A stretch of 64,000 bases of DNA from Alloprevotella sp. (GTDB taxonomy: Bacteria > Bacteroidota > Bacteroidia > Bacteroidales > Bacteroidaceae), in the NCBI GenBank assembly GCA_017471505.1, contig JAFUTC010000007.1:62001-126000 (forward strand). The letters run 5' to 3'. The position numbers were made by a program, and so were the translations under genes. The notes beneath the pieces are model-generated. The model saw only the letters and a list, made by a program, of their open reading frames with translations, ran no database searches and was not told the DNA's origin. Shown piece by piece: positions 7,115 through 15,064 of the stretch (position 1 is the first letter of the stretch; each line of letters begins with the position of its first letter).

Positions 7115-8290
7115 TTATTGACGGTTTGCTAAATCTTCGAGAATTCTCCAGCAGTTAAACAGTCCGCGGGGTACGTGGAAACAGCCTTTCCACTTTCCGC
7201 CCTTCAGCGGCAACAATACTTCGCCCTGACGGTTAAGGTATCCGAACCATTCGGGGTATTCTTCGTCGCGGAAGTGACTCCATGTGTACTCGTGAATCCG
7301 TTCAAACCATTCGAGGCACTTGGCATTTCCCGTGAGCTGGTAGCCTTTGATGAAGGATATCAGTGCTTCCAGGTGAACCCACCATAGTTTCTGGTCGAAC
7401 TCCAGTTCGTGGCGCGGCTTGCCCAATCGGTCCATGAAATAGAATATGCCTCCGTACTGCTTGTCCCAGCCGTATTCGGCTTCAGCAATACATATCTGGA
7501 CGGCCTTCTCTATGAGGTCCTGGCGTCCGAGGCGCTTGCCGAGGTCCATGATAAACCAACAACTTTCTATCGCATGGCCCGGGTTCAGTTTGCGCCCGTC
7601 AAGACAGTCCACAAGGTTTCCGTCTTTGCCTAGGGCTTCGACAATGAGACCCAACTCAGGCCTATAGAACACGTCGAGTACTTCATGCAGGCAGGTGTCT
7701 ATCGTCTGACTCAGGAACTCAGGACTTAGCAGGTGCTCAATCTCTAATGCCACGTTGCACAATATCATGGGCAGGTCGAAAGTCTTCAGTGCGCGGGCAC
7801 CCGGGGATGCCTTGCTCCATTTTCCCTTGGGGTTGTCCACTTTCGACAATACGATGTCGAAGGTGTCCTTGGCTATGCGTGCATATTCCTCACTTCCGGT
7901 TGCCTTGGCCAGTTGTCCGAAGGCAATTACTGCGAAGGTGTAGGAAAAGATATTATAGGGTTCTACAAGCGGATTGCCTTGTCGGTCGAGGGCAAAGTAC
8001 CAGTTCAGGTTGCCATCGTGGCCGTGCTTTTTTAGGAACTCGGCTCCCTGCACGGCAGCATCGAGCCATTCCTTGCGTGGCTCCACCTCGTTGTATAGTT
8101 TGGCAAACATCCATACTTCGCGGCCTTGCAGCCAAACAAATTTATCGGTGTCGTATACTGAACCGTCGCGGTCGAGGCAGGTATAATAGCCTCCGAATTC
8201 CTTGTCTATGGAGTGTTCCAACCAAAATGGAACCACTCTGTCGAGAAGTTCATTTTTATACTGTTGGGCTAATGCTTTGAAGTCTGGCAT
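7115..8290 (-). CDS. AGE family N-acylglucosamine 2-epimerase
   Basis: A 391-residue epimerase of the (alpha/alpha)6-barrel AGE family, interconverting N-acetylmannosamine and N-acetylglucosamine. Family features include FGGYYTCLDRDGSVYDTDK (about 33-51), WLQGREVWMFAKLYNEV, the histidine of GHAIESCWFIMDLGKR, and KLWWVHLEALISF with WKGCFHVPRGLFNCW near the C-terminus. Some AGE enzymes act on cellobiose or mannose, but the lyase and YhcH close by favour the ManNAc/GlcNAc role, as in the Bacteroides route where the epimerase works on unphosphorylated ManNAc. It is first in a five-gene operon with a recognisable promoter upstream. Confidence 0.88.
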   Translation of the reverse strand: MPDFKALAQQYKNELLDRVVPFWLEHSIDKEFGGYYTCLDRDGSVYDTDKFVWLQGREVWMFAKLYNEVEPRKEWLDAAVQGAEFLKKHGHDGNLNWYFALDRQGNPLVEPYNIFSYTFAVIAFGQLAKATGSEEYARIAKDTFDIVLSKVDNPKGKWSKASPGARALKTFDLPMILCNVALEIEHLLSPEFLSQTIDTCLHEVLDVFYRPELGLIVEALGKDGNLVDCLDGRKLNPGHAIESCWFIMDLGKRLGRQDLIEKAVQICIAEAEYGWDKQYGGIFYFMDRLGKPRHELEFDQKLWWVHLEALISFIKGYQLTGNAKCLEWFERIHEYTWSHFRDEEYPEWFGYLNRQGEVLLPLKGGKWKGCFHVPRGLFNCWRILEDLANRQ

Positions 8291-8332
8291 AATGGTGTGG
8301 ATTGCTTTGTTTATAATGGTATATAATTGCTA

Positions 8333-8366
8333 CAAAGATAACACAATTTATTGTAGCGTTTTCAAA
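8333..8366 (-). promoter_or_regulatory. Promoter of the AGE-yhcH-DUF4827-tkt-rpiB operon
   Basis: On the minus strand TTTG (8366-8363) is followed 22 bp later by TATCTTTG (8340-8333), matching the Bacteroidota TTTG/TAnnTTTG promoter with slightly long spacing. It lies 43 bp upstream of the AGE start codon. Confidence 0.6.
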
Positions 8367-8382
8367 TTTTAGGCATTAATCA

Positions 8383-8390
8383 TAACTTTG
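8383..8390 (+). promoter_or_regulatory. Putative -7 element of the acyltransferase promoter
   Basis: TAACTTTG matches TAnnTTTG and lies 93 bp before the preferred start. A TTTT, not TTTG, is found 20 bp upstream. It is divergent from the AGE promoter, with which it shares about 160 bp. Confidence 0.45.
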
Positions 8391-8487
8391 TGCCAATTAA
8401 TAACGAATATTTAGGCTATTCCTTGTCAATATGCCCATTGTATTGTGAATGCAGGGGCTAATTGTGAGCCCATACATCTCTCACTCA

Positions 8488-9603
8488 ATGTCGCAGATAA
8501 CGAACCTCTCGCCCATCGCCACCAAGCCCCGCTACGATGTCCTCGACGGATTGCGCGGCGTGGCGGCCTTGTTGGTGGTTTGCTACCATCTTTTCGAATG
8601 TTTCGACTTCTCGCCGTTTCATTTCGGCTACCTGGCGGTCGATTTCTTCTTTATACTGTCGGGATTCGTTATCGGCTACGCTTACGACAACCGCTGGCCG
8701 GCCATGAGCCTTGGCACATTCGTGCGCAGGCGTCTGATTCGTCTGCATCCGATGGTGGTGTTCGGCGCCGTCTTGGGTGCAGTTGTCTTCTTGGCTTGTG
8801 GCAGCGAGCGGTGGGACCATAGCACCACCGCGTTCGATTGGGTTATGGTTGCCATGCTGCTGTCCATGTTTCTGATACCCTCATTGCCCGGCTCGACAAC
8901 CGATGTGCGCGGCAACACTGAGATATTCTCGCTGAACGGTCCGAGTTGGTCTTTGTTCTTCGAGTATATTGGCAACGTGGTCTATGCCGTATTTCTGCGT
9001 CGGTTGTCGAAGTGTGCGCTCGCCGTCAATACGTTTCTGCTGGGACTTGTGCTGATAGGCGTGTCCATACACTTTGAAACGACGGCGCTTGGATGGTCCT
9101 TTTCCGACTATGGCTTTTGGGGCGGACTGATACACATGCTCTTCCCCTACTCGCTCGGTTTGTATATGGCCAGATGCTTCAGGCCGATGAGGGTGCGCCA
9201 CAGTTTCCTGTGGGGAACTGTCCTACTCACGGCTGTTGCCATAATGCCGTCGTTCGGTTGGACGGGGATAGAGGGAGCCGACCTTGTCTTCGAACTGCTC
9301 TGCATCATCGTGGTGTTTCCGTTCATAGTGTGGATGGGTGCCTCGGAGCAGTATTTGAGTCCTGAAACCCACCTGGCGTGCCGTAGCCTTGGCAATCTCT
9401 CCTACCCGCTCTACCTCTGCCACTATCCCTTTATGTATGCCTTTTATCGGTTCATCGGATTCGACGGAAATCTGGTGCCGTTCAGCCGTTTCGGCGAGGT
9501 ATGGCCCTATGCGCTTATGCTTCTTGTCGGGGTCATAGTTCTCGGGTTCATGGCCTATAAGTTCTACGATGAACCCATACGCCGCCACCTGTCGAAACAA
9601 TAG
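8488..9603 (+). CDS. OafA/YrhL-type membrane acyltransferase
   Basis: A 371-residue acyltransferase-3 family membrane protein that O-acetylates or O-acylates surface polysaccharides or other extracytoplasmic substrates. The N-terminus has RYDVLDGLRGVAALLVVCYH, the conserved DGLRG and catalytic-site His region. It is followed by FILSGFVIGYAYDNR and about ten hydrophobic segments, for example ALMLLVGVIVLGFMAYKFYD at the end. I start at 8488 (MSQITNLSP) because the family normally begins 10-20 residues before DGLRG; an ATG at 8449 is also in frame. It stands alone on the plus strand between sialate genes, so its acceptor is not indicated. It could also modify EPS or O-antigen. Confidence 0.88.
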   Translation: MSQITNLSPIATKPRYDVLDGLRGVAALLVVCYHLFECFDFSPFHFGYLAVDFFFILSGFVIGYAYDNRWPAMSLGTFVRRRLIRLHPMVVFGAVLGAVVFLACGSERWDHSTTAFDWVMVAMLLSMFLIPSLPGSTTDVRGNTEIFSLNGPSWSLFFEYIGNVVYAVFLRRLSKCALAVNTFLLGLVLIGVSIHFETTALGWSFSDYGFWGGLIHMLFPYSLGLYMARCFRPMRVRHSFLWGTVLLTAVAIMPSFGWTGIEGADLVFELLCIIVVFPFIVWMGASEQYLSPETHLACRSLGNLSYPLYLCHYPFMYAFYRFIGFDGNLVPFSRFGEVWPYALMLLVGVIVLGFMAYKFYDEPIRRHLSKQ

Positions 9604-9612
9604 ATGCGGACC

Positions 9613-9713
9613 GATTCCATAATGCCGTAGAATAATTGCATTATGGAATTCGGAAATTGCATAATAGAATATGAAAATTGCATAATACAATCCGGCAACT
9701 GTATTATGCAATT
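9613..9713. repeat. Phased palindrome array, AATT family (array 2)
   Basis: Five imperfect copies of the 17-bp palindrome AATTGCATwATGCAATT begin at 9613, 9634, 9655, 9676 and 9697, exactly 21 bp apart. Examples are AATTGCATTATGGAATT (9634) and AACTGTATTATGCAATT (9697). The array fills the gap between the stop of the plus-strand acyltransferase and the stop of the minus-strand fusion gene. A weak 6-bp hairpin (TCCGAC/GTCGGA, 9757-9774) follows it. Confidence 0.9.
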
Positions 9714-9780
9714 TTCGTATGCGGCAGACTGACCCGTCGCCAGTCCGGTCCGATGGTCCGACCTAACAGTCGGATTGTGG

Positions 9781-12351
9781 CTATTCCTTAGGAAGCGTGC
9801 GCCAAGTCAGGTCTTTCTGTTCGCCATGTTGCGGAAAGGCCACCGACACCATAAGCGCCACAATCACGCTGACGGTCATCGACACGAATCCGAAGAGCAG
9901 GAAACTGGCCGGCGTGCAGAAATTCATCCACAACACTACGGCCGTGCCCACGCAGAAGCCCGTGAGTGCCGCCTTGCTACCGATGCGCGGGAAGAAGATG
10001 CCCATCAGGAAGAGTCCGCCTATGCCGCCGCTCAGCAAGCCAAGGATGGTGTTGAAATAGTCGAGCAGACTCTGAATGTCGACCATGGCCATGAGTATGG
10101 CAATACACATGCCGATTAGTCCAGCTATGACACCACTGTATCGGGCCGTCTTGACCTGGCCTGCCTCAGATGTCTTGCGGAAACGTCCCCAGAAGTCGAC
10201 CGTGAAGGCCGTGGAAATGCTGTTGATGTTTGAGGCAATGGTCGACATCGTTGCAGCAAAGACTGCGGCAATAAGCAATCCTGCCAGTCCGGCCGGCAAC
10301 TGGCTCATCATGAAGAACGGAAATATGGCGTCGGTCTTCTGCATGGTCAGGTCCATAGAGGCCGGATGCGTTTTGAAGAATGTGTAGAGTCCCGTGCCTA
10401 TGGTGAAGAACGCAATCGTTACGACAACCGACATCATACCATTGGTAAGAATGCCTCGGGCGGCACTTTTCTCGTCCTTCGTGGTCAGATAGCGCTGGAT
10501 GACGGTCTGGTCGGACGTGTAGGATATGAGATTGTTGGCAAGGCCGCCCAGAATGACTACCCAGAAGGTGGCACTCTTCCAGTCGATACTCCACACGAAC
10601 ATGCGGAACTTGTCGTTGTCGGTGGCAATTTGCCAAAAATCGCTGGCGCCGTTCTCACCGGTGTGCGTGATAAGATAGCCGGCTGCCAGAATGGCGCCGC
10701 CCACCAATATGATGCCCTGAATCACATCTCCCCATACGACGGCTTCCACGCCGCCCATGGTGCAGTAGATGATGGTTATGACAGCCATCAGGATGATACA
10801 GATGTAGATGTTTATGCCCGTGACGGCAGTCATGGCCAATGAGGGAAGGAAAATGACAAGCGCGGTGCGGGCCACCATGAATATGATGAACAGCAACGAG
10901 GCCATGAAGCGGGTGGCGTAGTTAAAGCGACGTTCCAGATACTCGTAGGCCGTGGTCACGTTGAGCCGACGGAAGAACGGAAGGTAGTATTTGATGACTG
11001 GGAACGACACGAGCAAAATGCAAATCTGCATGGGGTAATAGGTCCAGTCAGTAGCGTATGCCTTGGCCGGAATACTCATGTAAGTGATAGCCGACAGCAT
11101 CGTGGCGAAAATGCTTATACCGGCAGCCCACCACGGTATGCGACCGCCTCCCTTGAAGAAGTCTTCGCCGCCTTTCTGCCGACGCATGAAATAGACGCCC
11201 AGCAACAGCATGCCGGCCAGATAGAGAATCAGAACCGCCCAATTAAGCCAGCCGAAATGCGCCGTATAAGTCATCTGCAGGTCGGTTACGGCATTGGAGC
11301 GTATGCCAGGCATTTGCTCGCCGTTAAGTACCACCCAATGGGTTTCGCCCAGTTTGTTTTTATAGGGAATTATGGCAGCTCCGGCGCGGGCAGTGAGCGA
11401 GTCGCCGGGGATGGTGGCCCACGAATCGGTCACCGTGCTATAGAAACGGATGTCGGAGTTGAAGCGATACCAGTCGGGCGTATGCGTCAGATAGTCTGCT
11501 GCTGGATTCTGCAGTGCGTTCTCGAAGACGGACTTGTCAACGCCGCCAAACACGAGAATATGACCACAGCCCGATGCCACGGCACTAGCGCCCACCATGC
11601 ACCATTCGGTCGATGCAATAGTCTGCCATTTGCCGGTGCGCGGATTATAGGTCAGGCCGTCGGTATGCGTGGTTTTTGTCTGCGGGTCGAATCCTCCGAG
11701 CAGATAGAACTGTGGTCCGAGCGCGCCGTTCTGTACGACAGCCGTGGGCTGTATGCGTGCCGAGCCGGGCATCGCGGGCAGACTTTCCCACCCCTTGCCT
11801 GTTTCAGGATATCTCAGGCGGAAGAACAGGTGGCTTGCTTCTCCGTCGGTTTGGCCGCCTGCTACATAAATATATCCGTCACCAAATGCGCCGGCCATTT
11901 GGTCAAGTCCGGCAGGCAACGAAGGAAGTTCGCGTGCAAGCACTTTGCCGTCGGCAGCAGCCGTAAGCAACCACACGGCGCCTTCGCTGTTCTTTCCGTC
12001 GGAAGTACCACCTATGCACACAAGTCCGTCGGGCACGTTTACGCCAATACCATAGGCAAGCGGCTTAGGCAACTGTCCGGAGGAAGTCCAGACATTGTCA
12101 GTCAGCGTATAGATTTCATTGTAAAATACCTTCTCGCCGCCATGTGCCGCAGGGGTGTTTGGGAAATTGCAACCGCCCGCCACGACGATTTGCCCGTTGA
12201 GTGTGCCTGCAAACGGGGCCGACACGCCCTGAGGTCCGTTTATGGAATAAGAAGGTAGCGGTGTGACGACAAGTTCGTTAAACTTGTGTTCCTGTGCCAG
12301 TATCGGCAACGCAAATAGAATAAGAATGAGACTGAAAAGGTATCGTTTCAT
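9781..12351 (-). CDS. Mutarotase (NanM-like Kelch) fused to sodium:solute symporter
   Basis: An 856-residue two-part protein. After the signal peptide MKRYLFSLILILFALPILAQ comes a Kelch-type beta-propeller (residues about 25-350) with repeats such as GQIVVAGGCNFPNT, YIYVAGGQTD, YLLGGFD and HILVFGG. It resembles the cyclically permuted mutarotase family related to N-acetylneuraminate epimerase NanM. From about residue 365 a sodium:solute symporter domain with around 13 membrane segments follows (GWLNWAVLILYLAGMLLLGV, FKGGGRIPWWAAGISIFATM). The joined protein would anomerise sialic acid in the periplasm and import it with sodium. Such fusions occur in Bacteroidota; the substrate is inferred from neighbours. 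I start at 12351 because the longer reading adds an implausible leader before a clear signal peptide. Confidence 0.9.
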   Translation of the reverse strand: MKRYLFSLILILFALPILAQEHKFNELVVTPLPSYSINGPQGVSAPFAGTLNGQIVVAGGCNFPNTPAAHGGEKVFYNEIYTLTDNVWTSSGQLPKPLAYGIGVNVPDGLVCIGGTSDGKNSEGAVWLLTAAADGKVLARELPSLPAGLDQMAGAFGDGYIYVAGGQTDGEASHLFFRLRYPETGKGWESLPAMPGSARIQPTAVVQNGALGPQFYLLGGFDPQTKTTHTDGLTYNPRTGKWQTIASTEWCMVGASAVASGCGHILVFGGVDKSVFENALQNPAADYLTHTPDWYRFNSDIRFYSTVTDSWATIPGDSLTARAGAAIIPYKNKLGETHWVVLNGEQMPGIRSNAVTDLQMTYTAHFGWLNWAVLILYLAGMLLLGVYFMRRQKGGEDFFKGGGRIPWWAAGISIFATMLSAITYMSIPAKAYATDWTYYPMQICILLVSFPVIKYYLPFFRRLNVTTAYEYLERRFNYATRFMASLLFIIFMVARTALVIFLPSLAMTAVTGINIYICIILMAVITIIYCTMGGVEAVVWGDVIQGIILVGGAILAAGYLITHTGENGASDFWQIATDNDKFRMFVWSIDWKSATFWVVILGGLANNLISYTSDQTVIQRYLTTKDEKSAARGILTNGMMSVVVTIAFFTIGTGLYTFFKTHPASMDLTMQKTDAIFPFFMMSQLPAGLAGLLIAAVFAATMSTIASNINSISTAFTVDFWGRFRKTSEAGQVKTARYSGVIAGLIGMCIAILMAMVDIQSLLDYFNTILGLLSGGIGGLFLMGIFFPRIGSKAALTGFCVGTAVVLWMNFCTPASFLLFGFVSMTVSVIVALMVSVAFPQHGEQKDLTWRTLPKE

Positions 12352-12490
12352 CGGGCTAATTGTAATATGTACTTGCGAAAATACAATTATTTTGACTGAA
12401 AGCGGACAGATGTACCCATAAACTCGATAAGGCATCGATGAATCGTGGCATATTTCCGCCGGAATTGCATAATTGTATGCCGAAAAAGTT

Positions 12491-12498
12491 TAATTTTG
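12491..12498 (+). promoter_or_regulatory. Putative -7 element of the fprA promoter
   Basis: TAATTTTG matches TAnnTTTG and lies 29 bp upstream of the chosen fprA start. This supports the start at 12528 over an in-frame ATG upstream of the element. A single AATT-type half-array unit (AATTGCATAATTGTAT, 12463-12478) lies near the -33 position. Confidence 0.55.
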
Positions 12499-12527
12499 TC
12501 AATCCAATTATCTATACATGCATTTAT

Positions 12528-13730
12528 ATGATTAAGCAAATAACAGAGAAGGTAAGTTGGGTCGGAAAAGTCGACTGGGAACTGGTCCGATTCCATGGTG
12601 ATGAATACTCCACACATAAAGGTTCGAGTTACAACTCCTACTTGATTCGCGACGAGAAGGTTGCCCTTATCGACACCGTATGGCTTCCGTACGACCGCGA
12701 GTTTGTTTCTAATCTGAAGCAAAATGTAAATCTGCACGACATCGACTACATTATCATGCAGCATAATGAAATCGACCACAGTGGCGCACTCATGGAACTG
12801 TTGGACGAGATTCCCGACACCCCCATCTATTGCACGAAGAAGGGCGAGCAGATTATTCGCGGACACTACCATAAAGACTGGAACTTTGTCAATGTAAAAA
12901 CCGGTGACCAACTTTGTTTGGGGCAAAGCACCCTTACCTTCATCGAGGCTCCTATGCTTCATTGGCCGGACACTATGTTCACCTACATGGACGAAGGGCA
13001 TATCCTCTTCTCCAACGATGGATTCGGACAGCACTTCGCTTCGGAATCGCTCTACAATAGCGACGTCAACCAGGAGGAACTGATGTATGAGGCCGAAAAA
13101 TACTATGCCAACATCCTCTGTCCGTTCAGTCAGATGGTTTCACGCAAGATACAGCAGATTCTGTCTATGAACCTGCCCATCGACCTTATTTGTCCGAGCC
13201 ACGGCATTATATGGAAGGACAATCCCTCGCAGATTGTCGAGAAATATGTGGCTTGGTCAGATGCCTATCAGGAGAATCAGATTACGATTGTCTATGATAC
13301 GATGTGGCAAAGCACTCGCCTGATGGCACAGGCCATTGCCGACGGCATACGCGAGGCAGATAGCGAAATAAAGGTAAAACTAATGAACATAACCCATGAT
13401 GACAAGAACGACGTCCTCACGGAATGTTTCCATTCAAGTGCCGTACTCGTAGGCTCTCCTACTATCAACAACGGCTATAGTTTTGCCATCGCTGGTATTT
13501 TGGAGATGATGCAGGGACTGAAGTTTAAGAAAAAGAAGGCAGCCTCGTTCGGTTCGTACGGTTGGAGCGGTGAAGCGGTGAAAAAGATAAACGCACATCT
13601 TGAAAACTGCGGATTTGAACTGCTGAACGATGGTATGACCTGCCTATGGGTGCCCGAAGCCGACACATTGGACAAATGCCGGGAGTTCGGGCGTAATATC
13701 GTTGAATCTATTCATTCACCTATTAATTGA
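12528..13730 (+). CDS. FprA-type flavodiiron protein
   Basis: A 400-residue A-type flavoprotein that reduces oxygen to water or nitric oxide to nitrous oxide in the cytoplasm of anaerobes. The N-terminal metallo-beta-lactamase-like domain carries the di-iron motif QHNEIDHSGAL (H-x-E-x-D-H, about residues 79-89) and later APMLHWPDTMFTYM with a ligand His. The C-terminal flavodoxin domain starts ITIVYDTMWQSTRLMAQAI (FMN loop, about 254-272) and contains SFGSYGWSGEAVKKI. A rubredoxin gene follows 6 bp downstream and would be its electron donor. The pair lies on the plus strand between two sialate genes transcribed the other way. Confidence 0.95.
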   Translation: MIKQITEKVSWVGKVDWELVRFHGDEYSTHKGSSYNSYLIRDEKVALIDTVWLPYDREFVSNLKQNVNLHDIDYIIMQHNEIDHSGALMELLDEIPDTPIYCTKKGEQIIRGHYHKDWNFVNVKTGDQLCLGQSTLTFIEAPMLHWPDTMFTYMDEGHILFSNDGFGQHFASESLYNSDVNQEELMYEAEKYYANILCPFSQMVSRKIQQILSMNLPIDLICPSHGIIWKDNPSQIVEKYVAWSDAYQENQITIVYDTMWQSTRLMAQAIADGIREADSEIKVKLMNITHDDKNDVLTECFHSSAVLVGSPTINNGYSFAIAGILEMMQGLKFKKKKAASFGSYGWSGEAVKKINAHLENCGFELLNDGMTCLWVPEADTLDKCREFGRNIVESIHSPIN

Positions 13731-13736
13731 TACATT

Positions 13737-13895
13737 ATGGAAAAGTATGTTTGTGACGTTTGCGGGTACGAATACAATCCCGCTGTAGGCGATCCCGATA
13801 ATGGCATCGCCCCAGGAACCGCATTTGCCGACCTGCCCGAAGATTGGGTTTGTCCGCTCTGCGGAGTAGGAAAAGACGAATTTAGTCGCGCATAG
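13737..13895 (+). CDS. Rubredoxin
   Basis: A 52-residue rubredoxin: [15 protein letters not shown], then [17 protein letters not shown], then [15 protein letters not shown]. The two C-x-x-C pairs (CDVC and CPLC) bind a single iron that shuttles one electron. The conserved aromatic residues and the GxxPGT loop are present and the length is normal. It starts 6 bp after the flavodiiron gene stop, so the two form an oxygen or NO detoxification operon with this protein passing electrons to the flavodiiron enzyme. A strong hairpin with a T run closes the operon immediately after the stop. Confidence 0.95.
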   Translation: MEKYVCDVCGYEYNPAVGDPDNGIAPGTAFADLPEDWVCPLCGVGKDEFSRA

Positions 13896-13896
13896 A

Positions 13897-13924
13897 AAAA
13901 AGGAGGGCATTTGCTCTCCTTTTC
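13897..13924. terminator. Bidirectional terminator between rubredoxin and sialate lyase genes
   Basis: AAAAGGAG (13898-13905) pairs with CTCCTTTT (13916-13923) with T runs on both strands, directly after the rubredoxin stop and downstream of the convergent lyase gene. A second hairpin, AGCGAACCG/CGGTTCGCT at 13931-13963, has no T run and may protect the lyase transcript end. Confidence 0.8.
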
Positions 13925-13977
13925 TTATCAAGCGAACCGACGGGACCTTCCTGCCGGTTCGCTGCCTTATGGATTGA

Positions 13978-14898
13978 CTATTTATTGCAGTGTTCGAAGA
14001 AATTGATATCTTCGAGTTCCTGCTTCATACGTACTTCCTCTTCGGTAGTCATATTCTGGAACGGTGTGCGATTGGGACCCATGTCCAGTCCGAGTAACTT
14101 CATGATTCGTTTGCCGCCCACAATGTTTCCCCGGAAGTGGCAAATGACGTCAATCACGTCCTGAGCGTAGTTTTGCAGTAGTCTGGCTTTTTCCAGGTCG
14201 TTGTTCTTCCATGCTTCCAGTATGCCGACGAGGCAGCGGCCATTATAGTTGGACGTTCCGCATATTCCGCCCTTCGCGCCGCCTAAGGCCAGGCTGGCAA
14301 GAATAGTCTCGTCCTGTCCGTGGAGCATGTCGTATTTTTCGTTCTTATATCGGCGGCACTTATTGTATTCATAAAGGCTCTCGAAGGTGTATTTGATACC
14401 GGCAAAGTTAGGTATTCTTTCGCTTTCATCTACTTCTTTCAGGAAATCGTACATAGATACCGTGCAATGGTTGAATGCGGGAATATGATAGAAATAGAAC
14501 GGAAGTTCGGGAGCCCCGCAAGCAATCTCCTCGCAGTATTTAATCAACTCCTCGATGCGTGCAATGCGCGGGAACGGACTTGCCATGGCACCGATGGCGT
14601 ATGCACCGATTTTCTGGGCGTGTTGTGCCAGCAGATTGCTTTCTTTCACACAGCAACTTCCTACGTGAACAATTACTTTGAATCCTTCAGGTACGGCATT
14701 CATCCAAGTTTCGGCCAACTTCATGCGCTCCTCGACAGAAAGCATATAGCCCTCGCCCGACGAACCATTGATAAAGACACCCTTTAGTCCGTTGCGTGCC
14801 AGCAAATCGGCATAGGCCGGAACAATGCCATAGTTGATGCTGAAATCTGCATTCATGGGAGTGAATGGCGCATCTATGAGTCCAATGATTTTCTCCAT
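13978..14898 (-). CDS. nanA: N-acetylneuraminate lyase
   Basis: A 306-residue class I aldolase of the DapA/NanA family, cleaving N-acetylneuraminate into N-acetylmannosamine and pyruvate. Visible marks are the pyruvate carboxylate-binding GSSGEGYMLSVEER (about 46-59), the tyrosine in FYFYHIPAFN (about 135), and the Schiff-base lysine in FAGIKYTFESL (about 165). The residues around IPAFN fit sialate lyases better than dihydrodipicolinate synthases. Neighbouring mutarotase-symporter, YhcH and AGE epimerase genes support this role. It is a single-gene unit with its own promoter element 33 bp upstream, pointing the same way as the other sialate genes but separated from them by the flavodiiron pair. 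Confidence 0.93.
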   Translation of the reverse strand: MEKIIGLIDAPFTPMNADFSINYGIVPAYADLLARNGLKGVFINGSSGEGYMLSVEERMKLAETWMNAVPEGFKVIVHVGSCCVKESNLLAQHAQKIGAYAIGAMASPFPRIARIEELIKYCEEIACGAPELPFYFYHIPAFNHCTVSMYDFLKEVDESERIPNFAGIKYTFESLYEYNKCRRYKNEKYDMLHGQDETILASLALGGAKGGICGTSNYNGRCLVGILEAWKNNDLEKARLLQNYAQDVIDVICHFRGNIVGGKRIMKLLGLDMGPNRTPFQNMTTEEEVRMKQELEDINFFEHCNK

Positions 14899-14931
14899 AT
14901 TAATGTGGTTTTATATAGGTTTTACGATATG

Positions 14932-14939
14932 CAAAATTA
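14932..14939 (-). promoter_or_regulatory. Putative -7 element of the nanA promoter
   Basis: Reads TAATTTTG on the minus strand, 33 bp before the nanA start codon, matching TAnnTTTG. No clear -33 TTTG is seen. Confidence 0.5.
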
Positions 14940-15003
14940 AGCAATATGAATCATTAAGCGAACGTGTCGGCGCATTTAATAATTATCAGCGACTCTACCA
15001 TAA

Positions 15004-15036
15004 AAGAAAGAGAGCAGACCATGCTGCCCTCTTTCG
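15004..15036 (-). terminator. Terminator of the gyrA-TPR operon
   Basis: A 12-bp stem with one mismatch (GAAAGAGaGCAG at 15006-15017 against CTGCcCTCTTTC at 15024-15035) is followed on the minus strand by TCTTTT, about 30 bp past the TPR gene stop. Confidence 0.85.
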
Positions 15037-15064
15037 ATTCGATATGGACGTAAGTGCGTCGGAT

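Noticed and set aside
9613-9713. CRISPR array
   Set aside because: Units are 17 bp palindromes with 4-bp spacers, degenerate between copies, without unique 30-bp spacers or cas genes.
9757-9774. Terminator between acyltransferase and symporter genes (TCCGAC/GTCGGA)
   Set aside because: Only 6 bp of stem and no T run; noted under the array but not called.
12463-12479. A seventh AATT-family array upstream of fprA (similar single units at 33153-33168 and 40363-40376)
   Set aside because: Only one recognisable unit at each place; positions 21 bp away on either side do not match.
12438-12527. Upstream start of the flavodiiron gene at 12438
   Set aside because: The extra 30 residues lie upstream of the TAATTTTG promoter element and have no family likeness.
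13931-13963. Second hairpin (AGCGAACCG/CGGTTCGCT) as a separate terminator
   Set aside because: The stem is perfect but no T run follows on either strand; the adjacent hairpin at 13897-13924 is the better terminator.
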